This document shows positions 8,181 to 15,944 of a stretch of 64,000 nt of DNA, one piece after another. The translations under genes were made by a program, and so were the position numbers. This stretch comes from Sphingomonas sp. ATCC 31555. Lineage in GTDB: Bacteria; Pseudomonadota; Alphaproteobacteria; Sphingomonadales; Sphingomonadaceae. The DNA is taken from NCBI RefSeq assembly GCF_000282895.1, contig NZ_ALBQ01000032.1, positions 45,945 through 109,944 on the forward strand. The letters are read 5' to 3'. Each line of letters begins with the position of its first letter. The first letter of the stretch is position 1. The notes beneath the pieces are model-generated. The model was not told the origin of the DNA. It saw only the letters and a program-made list of their open reading frames with translations, and did no database searches.

Positions 8181-9140
8181 ATGATGCGCGCGGCGATCCT
8201 CGAAGGGCCGGAGCAGTTCCGGATCGAAACCGCGACGCTGCCCGCGCCCGGCCCGGGCGAGGTGCGCATCCGGCTGGAAGGCTGCGGCGTGTGCGCCTCC
8301 AATGTCGAGCCGTGGCAGGGCCAGCCCTGGAGCCAGTTCCCCGGCGAGCCCGGCGGGCTCGGCCATGAGGGCTGGGGCGAGATCGACGTGGTGGGCGAGG
8401 GCGTCGAAGGGCTGATGCCGGGCGATCGCGTGGCATCGCTCTCCTTCCGCAGCTTCGCCGACTATGACGTCGCCAAGGCCGACATGGTGGTGAAGCTGCC
8501 CGACAGCCTCTCCGGCCAGCCCTTTCCCGGCGAACCCTTGGGCTGCGCGTTCAACATCTTCCGTCGCAGCGACATCCGCGAAGGCCAGACGGTGGCGATC
8601 ATCGGCATCGGCTTTCTCGGCGCGGTGCTCACCAGGCTGGCCAGCGACGCCGGCGCGCGGGTGATCGCGATCTCGCGGAGGCAGGAGTCGCTCGATCTCG
8701 CCCGGCACTATGGCGCGGTCGAGACGATCCCGATGCACGATCACTATGCGATCATCGATGCGGTCAAGGCGCTGACCGAAGAGGCGATGTGCGCGCGGGT
8801 GATCGAGGCGGTCGGCAAGCAATGGCCGCTCGATCTGGCCGGGGAACTGGTCGGGTTCGGTGGCAAGCTGGTGGTGGCCGGCTATCACCAGGACGGGCCG
8901 CGCCAGGTGAACATGCAGGGCTGGAACTGGAAGGGCATCGACGTGATCAACGCCCATGAGCGCGACCCCGCGGTGCAGATGCAGGGGCTGCGCGAGGCGG
9001 TCGACGCGGTGGCGAGCGGGCGGCTGGACCCGTCCCCGCTCTACACGCATCGCTATGCGCTGGAGGAACTCGGCGAGGCGCTGGCGGCGACGCGCGACAA
9101 GCCCGAGCATTTCGTCAAGGCGCTGGTCATGTTCCGATGA
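8181..9140 (+). CDS. MDR-family alcohol/polyol dehydrogenase
   Basis: 319-residue medium-chain dehydrogenase. GCGVCASNVEPW and GHEGWGEIDVVGEG correspond to the catalytic metal-site region, and VAIIGIGFLGAVLTRLA is the Rossmann nucleotide loop. The four-cysteine structural zinc loop is absent and the protein is shorter than usual (about 340-350). I chose ATG 8181, which has GGAGAG a few bases before it, over the ATG at 8160. It overlaps the Gfo/Idh gene by ATGA. It probably oxidises or reduces a hydroxyl of the cyclitol or sugar product of this cluster. Confidence 0.82.
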   Translation: MMRAAILEGPEQFRIETATLPAPGPGEVRIRLEGCGVCASNVEPWQGQPWSQFPGEPGGLGHEGWGEIDVVGEGVEGLMPGDRVASLSFRSFADYDVAKADMVVKLPDSLSGQPFPGEPLGCAFNIFRRSDIREGQTVAIIGIGFLGAVLTRLASDAGARVIAISRRQESLDLARHYGAVETIPMHDHYAIIDAVKALTEEAMCARVIEAVGKQWPLDLAGELVGFGGKLVVAGYHQDGPRQVNMQGWNWKGIDVINAHERDPAVQMQGLREAVDAVASGRLDPSPLYTHRYALEELGEALAATRDKPEHFVKALVMFR

Positions 9141-10111
9141 AGCCCAGGGTAGGATTTCTCGGCACCGGCTGGATCGGTCGCCACCGCATGGAAGCGATGC
9201 TCGCCACCGGCGCGATCGAGGCTGCGGCGTTCGCCGATCCCTCGGCGGAATGCGCCGATCAGGCGCGGGCGCTGGCGCCAGACGCGCGGGCGGTCGACGG
9301 GCTGGAGGCGATGCTGGGGCTCGGCCTCGACGGCATCGTCATCGCCACGCCCAGCGCGATGCACGCGGAGCAGAGCATTCGCGCACTGGAAGCCGGCGCC
9401 GCGGTGTTCTGCCAGAAGCCGGTGGGTCGCACCGCCGCCGAAGTGGACGCGGTGATCGCCGCCGCCCGCACGGCGGACCGGCTCCTGGGCGTTGATCTGT
9501 CCTATCGCCATACCGAAGGCATGCGGGCCATCGCGGCGCTGGTGCGGAGCGGGGCGCTCGGCCATGTCTTCGCGGTCGATCTGGTGTTTCACAACGCGTA
9601 TGGGCCGGACAAGCCATGGTTCTATGACCCCGCACAATCGGGCGGCGGCTGCGTGATTGATCTGGGCGTGCACCTGGTCGACCTCGCGCTGTGGACCTTG
9701 GGCTTTCCCGCGGTGGAGGGCGTTACAGCGTCCCTGCGGGCGAAGGGGCAGCCGCTGGGCCACGATCAGGTCGAAGACTATGCCACCGCAGCGTTCCGCG
9801 CCGGGGATACCGATGTGCGGCTCGCCTGTTCGTGGCGAGTGCATGCGGGGACCGATGCCGAGATTTCGGCGGTGTTCTACGGCACTGAAGGCGGTGCGGC
9901 GCTGCGCAATACGGGCGGCAGCTTCTACGACTTCGTCGCAGAGCGCTTCACCGGCACGTCGAAAGCAGCGCTGGCGAGCCCGCCCGATGCATGGGGCGCC
10001 CGCGCCGCTGCCACCTGGGCGGAGCAGTTGGCACGATCATCGCGCTTCGACGTGGAAGCGGAGTATTTCGCCCGTTCCGCCGCCGTGCTGGACCGCATCT
10101 ACGGACGATAG
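9137..10111 (+). CDS. Gfo/Idh/MocA family oxidoreductase
   Basis: 324 residues. The N-terminal Rossmann motif is VGFLGTGWIGRHRMEAML. QKPVGRTAAEVD near residue 95 replaces the family's EKP, giving QKP with the catalytic lysine kept. GGGCVIDLGVHLVDLALW near residues 170-187 supplies the usual D-x3-H substrate and catalytic pair. Inositol 2-dehydrogenases and scyllo-inosose reductases belong to this family, which fits the nearby inositol-3-phosphate synthase, but sugar-nucleotide or glucoside substrates are also possible. It starts inside the preceding dehydrogenase stop and is the last gene of the cluster. Confidence 0.88.
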   Translation: MKPRVGFLGTGWIGRHRMEAMLATGAIEAAAFADPSAECADQARALAPDARAVDGLEAMLGLGLDGIVIATPSAMHAEQSIRALEAGAAVFCQKPVGRTAAEVDAVIAAARTADRLLGVDLSYRHTEGMRAIAALVRSGALGHVFAVDLVFHNAYGPDKPWFYDPAQSGGGCVIDLGVHLVDLALWTLGFPAVEGVTASLRAKGQPLGHDQVEDYATAAFRAGDTDVRLACSWRVHAGTDAEISAVFYGTEGGAALRNTGGSFYDFVAERFTGTSKAALASPPDAWGARAAATWAEQLARSSRFDVEAEYFARSAAVLDRIYGR

Positions 10112-10281
10112 TCACTAATCCTCCGGTTGCGGAGGCAACACGGGTGGAGCGGGCAGGCGCACCAGAGTCGTGATGCGCTCGGCCGCTCCTAACCTGCGTC
10201 AATTTCGGACAAAAATTGCAACCCCTCGCCCTGCCGGTGGTTCTCTCTGCACTTCCTCCCCAGAGTGCAGGAGATTGGATC

Positions 10282-10428
10282 ATGGCCACGCCAAACGAGC
10301 CCGAGGTGCGCGACGAGCAGCGCCACCCCGGCTCGACCGAAACCAACCCCGCCGGGACGTCGACGCCAGCGCCCGCGGAGGGCGCCGACGACACGCCCGA
10401 ACGCATGCCCGGATCGCCCCGAGGCTGA
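10282..10428 (+). CDS. small hydrophilic protein of unknown function
   Basis: 48 residues beginning MATPNEPEVRDEQRHPG, rich in Pro, Glu, Thr and Gly, with no hydrophobic segment. CAGGAGA ends seven bases before the ATG. It ends 23 bases before the SRPBCC gene, with which it is likely co-transcribed. It looks intrinsically disordered. The 170 bases upstream hold two small hairpins but no promoter I could fix. Confidence 0.5.
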   Translation: MATPNEPEVRDEQRHPGSTETNPAGTSTPAPAEGADDTPERMPGSPRG

Positions 10429-10451
10429 GGCCCGCCAGCAGGAGCACAGAC

Positions 10452-11045
10452 ATGGCCGACACGATGAACCGCGCGTCGCAAGACGACGCGCCGCTGAGTA
10501 CTGCCAACAACGAACGCCAGGCGATCGACGAAGCGACCGATAGCCTGATCGTGCAGCGCGGCGACAGGCTTGTCGCACGCGCCGTTACAATCAATCGGTC
10601 CCGCGACGAATGCTATGCCTTCTGGCGCGACTTTTCGAACTTGCCGCCGATCCTGGACAACGTCGTACGGATCGACGTGCTCGACCGCGAGCGCAGCCAC
10701 TGGGTGGTGAAGGCGCCGGGCGGCGGCACGGTGGAATGGGATTCGCGCATCACCGAGGATCGCGAGGGCGAACTGATCGCCTGGGCTTCCGAAGACGGTG
10801 CCGACATCGCCAATAGCGGCCGCATCGAGTTTCGCGACGCCGGCAATCGCGGCACCGTTGTCGTGGCGACGATCAACTATGCGCAGCCCTATGGTACGCT
10901 GGGCCGCATCATCTCGCGCATCTTCCAACGCGAACCGAAGATGCAGGCGCAGCGTGACCTGCGGCGCTTCAAGCAGCTGATGGAAACCGGCGAAGTCGCG
11001 ACATCGTCGCGCACCCACAAGCAACTCGAAGAGGAGCGGAGCTGA
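10452..11045 (+). CDS. SRPBCC (START-like) family protein
   Basis: 197 residues. After a disordered N-terminus of about 35 residues comes a polyketide-cyclase/dehydrase-like fold: [20 protein letters not shown], then [20 protein letters not shown] and a C-terminal helix [20 protein letters not shown]. These proteins bind hydrophobic ligands in a helix-grip pocket. Members of this subgroup are often next to stress-type dehydrogenases. I start at ATG 10452, preceded by GGAGCACAGAC. The stop shares a base with the next ATG (TGATG), so it is coupled to the zinc dehydrogenase. Confidence 0.82.
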   Translation: MADTMNRASQDDAPLSTANNERQAIDEATDSLIVQRGDRLVARAVTINRSRDECYAFWRDFSNLPPILDNVVRIDVLDRERSHWVVKAPGGGTVEWDSRITEDREGELIAWASEDGADIANSGRIEFRDAGNRGTVVVATINYAQPYGTLGRIISRIFQREPKMQAQRDLRRFKQLMETGEVATSSRTHKQLEEERS

Positions 11046-12235
11046 TGCGCGCACTCACCTGGCACGGCAAGCATGACGTTCGCGTCGACACGGTCGATGA
11101 TCCCGAAATTCTCAACCCGCGCGACGCGATCATCAAGATCACGTCGACCGCGATCTGCGGCTCCGACCTCCACCTCTATGACGGCTTCATCCCGACGATG
11201 ATGGCCGGCGACATCCTCGGCCATGAGTTCATGGGCGAGGTGGTGGAAACCGGCGCCAAATCGACCTTGAAGAAGGGGCAGCGCGTGGTGGTGCCGTTCA
11301 CCATCTCCTGCGGCTCCTGCTATCATTGCGGCAAGCACCAGTACTCCGCCTGCGAGAACGGGCTGCCCGCCGACAACCAGGACCTCGGGCAGGAAATGTA
11401 CGGCCAGCCGATGGGCGCCTTGTTCGGCTACAGCCACCTCACCGGCGGCCATGCCGGCGGCCAGGCCGAATATGTCCGCGTGCCGTTCAGCGATGTCGGT
11501 CCGATCGTGATCCCGGACGGGATCGAGGACGACAAGGTGCTGTTCCTCTCCGATATCCTGCCCACCGGCTGGATGGCGGCGGAAAATGCCGAGATCGAGC
11601 CGGGCGATACCGTTGCAGTGTGGGGCTGCGGTCCGGTCGGCCTGTTCGCGGTGCAGTCGGCCTTCCTGATGGGCGCCGAGCGCGTCATCGCGATCGACCA
11701 TTTCCCGCGTCGCCTCGAACTCGCCCGCCGCTTCGGCGCGGAGACGATCAACTTCGAGGAGACCGACACGGCGGCCGCGCTGTTCGAGATGACCGGTGGC
11801 ATCGGGCCCGATGCGGTGATCGACAGCGTGGGCCTGGAGGCGCACGGCTTCTTCGTCGACAACGTGCTCGACCAGATCAAGAAGTCGACCTTCCTCGGTA
11901 CCGATCGCATCCACTCGATCCGCCAGGCGATCCTCGCCTGCCGCAAGGGCGGGCGCGTCTCGATGCCGGCGGTCTATGGCGGCTTCGTCGACAAGTTCCC
12001 GCTCGGCGCGCTGATGGAGAAGGGGCTGACGCTGAAGACCGGCCAGACCCATGTCCAGCACTATATGCCTGCGCTGCTCAACGCGATCATGGAAGACAAG
12101 ATCGATACGACCTTCCTGATCAGCCACACGCTGCCGCTGGAGCAGGCGCCCGAGGGCTACAAGATGTTCCACGACAACCAAAACGAAGTGACCAAGGTCG
12201 TGCTGAAGCCCGGCATGGCGCTGGCGGCCGAATAA
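11045..12235 (+). CDS. zinc-dependent alcohol dehydrogenase (formaldehyde-dehydrogenase-like)
   Basis: 396-residue MDR enzyme. The catalytic zinc site is formed by [11 protein letters not shown] and [10 protein letters not shown]. The structural zinc loop is [17 protein letters not shown], with all four cysteines, and NAD binds at [18 protein letters not shown]. The length and long insert match the glutathione-independent formaldehyde dehydrogenase/S-(hydroxymethyl) type subgroup, though the true substrate is unknown. It lies in a tight set with an SRPBCC protein before and an SDR 13 bases after, a combination I would expect under stress control. Confidence 0.88.
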   Translation: MRALTWHGKHDVRVDTVDDPEILNPRDAIIKITSTAICGSDLHLYDGFIPTMMAGDILGHEFMGEVVETGAKSTLKKGQRVVVPFTISCGSCYHCGKHQYSACENGLPADNQDLGQEMYGQPMGALFGYSHLTGGHAGGQAEYVRVPFSDVGPIVIPDGIEDDKVLFLSDILPTGWMAAENAEIEPGDTVAVWGCGPVGLFAVQSAFLMGAERVIAIDHFPRRLELARRFGAETINFEETDTAAALFEMTGGIGPDAVIDSVGLEAHGFFVDNVLDQIKKSTFLGTDRIHSIRQAILACRKGGRVSMPAVYGGFVDKFPLGALMEKGLTLKTGQTHVQHYMPALLNAIMEDKIDTTFLISHTLPLEQAPEGYKMFHDNQNEVTKVVLKPGMALAAE

Positions 12236-12248
12236 GGAGGCGCGGAAA

Positions 12249-13028
12249 ATGGCGAACAAATTTGCGATCGTGACCGGTGCCTCAACCGGCATCGGCCTGG
12301 AACTCGCGCGGCTCGCGGCGCGCGACGGCTATGACCTGCTGGTGGTAGCCGACACCCCGCTGGTCGACGCCGCCGCCGCGCTGAAGGGCGAGGGCGTCGA
12401 CGTCCAGTCGGTGGAGACCGACCTTTCCACCATCGAAGGCGTCGACCGGCTGCTGTCGGCAGCTGGCGGGCGGCGGGTCGATCTGCTCTGCGCCAATGCC
12501 GGTCACGGCCTGGGCGGCGGCTTCCTCGATCAGGACGTCGCCGAATGGCGACACGTGATCGACACCAACGTTACCGGAACCGTCTATCTGCTGCAGAAAG
12601 TGCTGCGGCAGATGCGCGATGCAGGGGAAGGCAAGGTGCTGATCACCGGATCGATCGCGGGCTGGATCCCGGGCAGCTTCCAGGCGGTGTATAACGGCAC
12701 CAAGGCGTTCGTGGATAATTTCGCCGCAGCGATCCGCAACGAGCTGAAGGACGTGAAGGGCATCACCATCACGACGTTGCTGCCGGGCCCGGTTGAGACC
12801 GAGTTCTTCGAGCGCGCCGGCATGATGGACACCAAGGTTGGCCAGAGCGAGAGCAAGTCCGATCCCGCCGATGTCGCCAAGGATGGCTGGACGGCGCTGA
12901 TGAAGGGGACGGACAACATCGTCTCGGGCATCTCGAACAAGCTGCAGGTGGCCGGCGCCGGCGTGCTGCCGCAATCGGTAACCGCCGAGCAGCACCGCAA
13001 GATCGCCGAGCCCGGCAGCGGCGAATAA
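12249..13028 (+). CDS. classical SDR oxidoreductase
   Basis: 259 residues. VTGASTGIGLELARLAARDG binds the dinucleotide, LCANAGHGLGGG is the NAG motif, ITGSIAG gives the catalytic serine, and YNGTKAF is the YxxxK. GGAGGCGCGGAAA precedes the ATG. It probably reduces or oxidises a small carbonyl compound with NADP. It is the last gene of the four-gene set starting at 10282, and a hairpin follows it. Confidence 0.88.
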   Translation: MANKFAIVTGASTGIGLELARLAARDGYDLLVVADTPLVDAAAALKGEGVDVQSVETDLSTIEGVDRLLSAAGGRRVDLLCANAGHGLGGGFLDQDVAEWRHVIDTNVTGTVYLLQKVLRQMRDAGEGKVLITGSIAGWIPGSFQAVYNGTKAFVDNFAAAIRNELKDVKGITITTLLPGPVETEFFERAGMMDTKVGQSESKSDPADVAKDGWTALMKGTDNIVSGISNKLQVAGAGVLPQSVTAEQHRKIAEPGSGE

Positions 13029-13040
13029 CCAGCATGCATT

Positions 13041-13062
13041 CCCCTCCCGCTTGCGGGAGGGG
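13041..13062. terminator. GC hairpin, also an intergenic repeat unit
   Basis: CCCCTCCCGC-TT-GCGGGAGGGG is a perfect ten-pair hairpin between the convergent SDR (+) and GH43 (-) genes. The same stem with a GC loop recurs at 28373-28394, so it is a dispersed palindromic repeat used here at gene ends. Confidence 0.6.
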
Positions 13063-13085
13063 GCGCGAGCCATAGGCGCTCGGCG

Positions 13086-14669
13086 CTACAGCGCCCGGAA
13101 CCGGAAATCCCGGAACCGCGTCTCGCCCGCGCCCGCCGAATAAAGGGCCGGCCGCAGCATCAGGAAGCCTCCGCGCACATTGTGGTGGTAGCCCGACACT
13201 TCCATGCCCCGATCGAACCGCTTCCACGTCGCGCCGTCATCGCCGCTGGTGTGGAAGGAGACGATGTGGCGATCATTGGTCACGCGGATGCGCATCCGCT
13301 GCCCGTGCGGGTTGGCCGGGCGGCCGCGCTCCATGCCATATTGGTGCGTGACGAAGCGCTTTTCGTCGAACCCCAGCCCGCAATAAAGCTTATCGTCGTA
13401 GAAGAGTAGCAGCCCAGCGGTGGTGCCGGCCCCGAGTTCTACGTCGCACTCGAACTGATAGGCCTGGTCGCCCGCGATCAGCATCAGCGGCGAACTGTCG
13501 CTGGGAGCAGTGCCGCGTGCCTTAAGCACCAGCGCACCATCTTCGGCCCGCGCGCGTGCAGCTTCGTCGGGAGCGGGCCGGAAGAAGTTCCATTTACTGC
13601 CGAGTTCGAGCCGCTCGAACCTGTCGGACAGCCGCTGTCCATGCGGCACGGCGGGGCCGCCGCGTGGCTTAGGCAGGGGCCGCGAGAGATCGCCGCCCGT
13701 CATCCGGAACCACCCATCGGCGGTCCATTCGATTGGATCGAGCAGCGCCTGGCGGCCCAGCGTCCAAAAGCCATTCTCATAGCCGTGATAGACCGACCAC
13801 CAGCTGCCGTCGGGCGCCTCGACGAGCGAGGCGTGTCCGCGGGACCACCACTTCTCCTCCAGGCGGGAGGTGCGTACCAGTGGATTGGCGGGGCAATTCT
13901 CCCACGGACCGTGGATCGAGCGCGATCGCGCGGCAATTACCATGTGGCCGGTCGGCGGACCGGCGGTGCCGCCCACCGCAGTGATCATGTAGAACCAGTC
14001 ACCGTGGCGATGGATCTTCGGGCCTTCCGGCGAAAAGCCTTCGACCACCCAGTCCTCGGGATAGCGCCAGGGATCGTAGACATGTTCCACGGCGCCGGCG
14101 AGCGACAGGCCATCCGGCGCCAGTCGCACCCGATCGCCGCCTGACAGGAACAGCCATCGCGATCCATCCTCGCCCACCGCATGGCAGGGATCGATATGGG
14201 CGCGCAGGCCCAGCGAAATGGGGTCGCTCCAGGGGCCGTCGATATGATCGGCCCAGAGCACATAGATGTCGTTCGGCTTGGCCTTGACCGGCACATAGAG
14301 GAAGTAGCGGCCGTTATGCTTTTCCAGGCTCACGGCCCAGACCGAGCCGATGTTGCGGGAGAGTGCGGCTTTGCGCGGCGCCCAGTTCACCAGATCGCGC
14401 GAGTGCCAGATCGTCAGCCCCGGATAGGAATCGAAGCTGGAAAAGGTCATATAATAATCCGCGCCGTCCTTCAGGATCGCGGGGTCCGGGCGATCGCCGG
14501 CGAGCAGCGGGTTAAGGAAGCGGCCGTCGCCCAGATCGGCGATGCGCTGGCCCTCGACGCCGCGGCGCCAGGGAGAAGCCGCTGCCGGCTCGGCGACTGT
14601 TCGGGATGCGCCACCCAGCAAGGCACCTCCTGCGGCGGCGCCCAACGCGTCTCTTCGGCTCAGCCGCAT
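13086..14669 (-). CDS. GH43-like glycoside hydrolase, Tat-exported
   Basis: 527 residues. The start at 14669 is preceded by AGGAGACGAGG and gives MRLSRRDALGAAAGGALLGG, a twin-arginine signal; longer upstream codons lack a ribosome site. The five-bladed propeller of GH43 follows: RPDPAILKDGADYYMTFSS carries the general base Asp, HIDPCHAV the pKa-modulating Asp and FSPEGPKIHRHG the acid Glu. The C-terminal 190 residues form a beta-sandwich (FECDVELGAGTTAGLLLFYD) typical of GH43 arabinosidase/xylosidase subfamilies. It should act in the periplasm on arabinose- or xylose-containing side chains, matching the pectin region to the right. It is divergent from the CitE-like gene. Confidence 0.85.
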   Translation of the reverse strand: MRLSRRDALGAAAGGALLGGASRTVAEPAAASPWRRGVEGQRIADLGDGRFLNPLLAGDRPDPAILKDGADYYMTFSSFDSYPGLTIWHSRDLVNWAPRKAALSRNIGSVWAVSLEKHNGRYFLYVPVKAKPNDIYVLWADHIDGPWSDPISLGLRAHIDPCHAVGEDGSRWLFLSGGDRVRLAPDGLSLAGAVEHVYDPWRYPEDWVVEGFSPEGPKIHRHGDWFYMITAVGGTAGPPTGHMVIAARSRSIHGPWENCPANPLVRTSRLEEKWWSRGHASLVEAPDGSWWSVYHGYENGFWTLGRQALLDPIEWTADGWFRMTGGDLSRPLPKPRGGPAVPHGQRLSDRFERLELGSKWNFFRPAPDEAARARAEDGALVLKARGTAPSDSSPLMLIAGDQAYQFECDVELGAGTTAGLLLFYDDKLYCGLGFDEKRFVTHQYGMERGRPANPHGQRMRIRVTNDRHIVSFHTSGDDGATWKRFDRGMEVSGYHHNVRGGFLMLRPALYSAGAGETRFRDFRFRAL

Positions 14670-14804
14670 CCTCGTCTCCTGTCTTTTCTGTCGGTGATGA
14701 CACCGGCGGCCTTTTGCTATCCCCTGCCGTCGCAAGGGGCAAGGCGCGGTTGCCAGGCCGATGGCGATGATGGCAAGGCGCACGCAACAGGGGAGAGGAT
14801 GACG

Positions 14805-15641
14805 ATGAAGCTGCGATCGCTTCTATTCGTGCCCGGCGATCGGCCGGAGCGCTTCGCCAAGGCGGCCGCGAGCGGCGCCGATGCGCTGATCCTCGATTGC
14901 GAGGATTCGGTGGTGGCAACGCGCAAGCCTTTCGCGCGCGAGGCGATTGCCGAATGGCTTGCCGCCGGCCCGTCCGTTCCCAGCTATGTCCGGATCAATC
15001 CGCTCGGCAGCGATTCTGTGGCAGCGGATCTGGCGGCCGTGCTGCCGCACCGGCCGGCGGGGCTGGTGCTGCCCAAGGCGGAAGGTGCGGCATCGATCGA
15101 ACGCCTGCTGGCCGCGGCGGGGGAGGCGTGCCCGCCGATCCTGCCCATCGCCACGGAGACGCCGGCGGCGCTGTTCCAGCTGGGCAGCTATGCGGCGGTC
15201 ACGCGGCATCTTGTCGGGCTGAGCTGGGGTGCCGAGGATCTGCCCGCCGCCATCGGCGCCAGCGCAGCGCGCGAGCCGGACGGGAGCTACACCGCACCCT
15301 TCGCGATGGTGCGGGCGCTGGCGCTGTTCGGCGCCCATGCCGCCGGCGTCGCTGCGATCGAGACCGTGTACCCCGACACCGGCGATGCGGATGGGCTAGC
15401 AGCCTATGTTGCGCGCGGGCGGCGGGACGGCTTTACGGGCATGCTGGCGATACATCCCAACCAGATCCCGGCGATCAATTCTGGGTTCACCCCGAGCGAC
15501 TCGGAGATCGCCGCGGCCAAGGCGATCGTGGCAGCCTTCGCGGCGAACCCGGAGGCAGGCGCGCTGAAACTCGACGGTCGGATGATCGATCGGCCGCATC
15601 TGGAACAAGCACGCCGGCTATTGGCGCGCGCCGAAGTGTAA
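14805..15641 (+). CDS. CitE-like / HpcH-HpaI family CoA-ester lyase
   Basis: 278 residues with the TIM-barrel citrate-lyase beta fold. Visible segments are LRSLLFVPGDRPERFAKA, DALILDCEDSV (metal-binding acidic pair), the RINPLGSDS strand, and MLAIHPNQIPAINSGF near residue 215, typical of malyl/citramalyl-CoA lyases. I prefer ATG 14805, six bases after GGAGAGG, to ATG 14799, which abuts it. It probably splits a 3-hydroxy-acyl-CoA such as malyl- or citramalyl-CoA. Its link to neighbours is unclear; the next gene is 303 bases away. Confidence 0.82.
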   Translation: MKLRSLLFVPGDRPERFAKAAASGADALILDCEDSVVATRKPFAREAIAEWLAAGPSVPSYVRINPLGSDSVAADLAAVLPHRPAGLVLPKAEGAASIERLLAAAGEACPPILPIATETPAALFQLGSYAAVTRHLVGLSWGAEDLPAAIGASAAREPDGSYTAPFAMVRALALFGAHAAGVAAIETVYPDTGDADGLAAYVARGRRDGFTGMLAIHPNQIPAINSGFTPSDSEIAAAKAIVAAFAANPEAGALKLDGRMIDRPHLEQARRLLARAEV

Positions 15642-15700
15642 CCGCATACAGCGACTGGTTTCGGCAGAAAGCCGAGGCATTTTACCTTCGCGATACTCCG

Positions 15701-15822
15701 TCTGTCAGACAGGTTCGCTGCAGTGCGGCGTAGATTTTATTTCGGGCGCGACGGGTTGAAGTCGAGCAAACCCTGTTACTTTGGCACCACAGTCGCGGCT
15801 AAAATCAAACCTGTCTGACAGA
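15701..15822. promoter_or_regulatory. pair of exact inverted 15-bp operator-like sites
   Basis: TCTGTCAGACAGGTT at 15701-15715 is repeated exactly on the other strand at 15808-15822. Each contains the palindrome CTGTC-W-GACAG, and the centres are about 109 bases apart, near ten helical turns. The shape resembles operators of FadR-subfamily GntR repressors. They lie in the 303-base gap before TonB receptor 15945, the rest of which shows only a small hairpin at 15662-15674. No GntR gene is in the window. Confidence 0.65.
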
Positions 15823-15838
15823 TTTTGGCTTCCTGCGT

Positions 15839-15851
15839 TGACAATATTGTT
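15839..15851. promoter_or_regulatory. TGACAAYATTGTY palindrome before TonB receptor
   Basis: TGACAATATTGTT contains the perfect palindrome ACAATATTGT and overlaps a TTGACA hexamer at 15838-15843. A near copy lies before the TonB receptor at 60413. It is about 95 bases from the start codon. Confidence 0.5.
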
Positions 15852-15944
15852 CGAGTTGATAGCGGTAACGCCACGCGAACGCGCCGTGCGGTCGCAATGA
15901 TCAATGAGCTCCGCCGCAAATATGCGGCGATCGAGGAGGGGAAA

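Noticed and set aside
15838..15866. Sigma-70 promoter with TTGACA at 15838
   Set aside because: At 16-18 bases downstream the sequence (around AGCGGT) does not resemble a -10 box, so I treat the hexamer as part of the palindrome.
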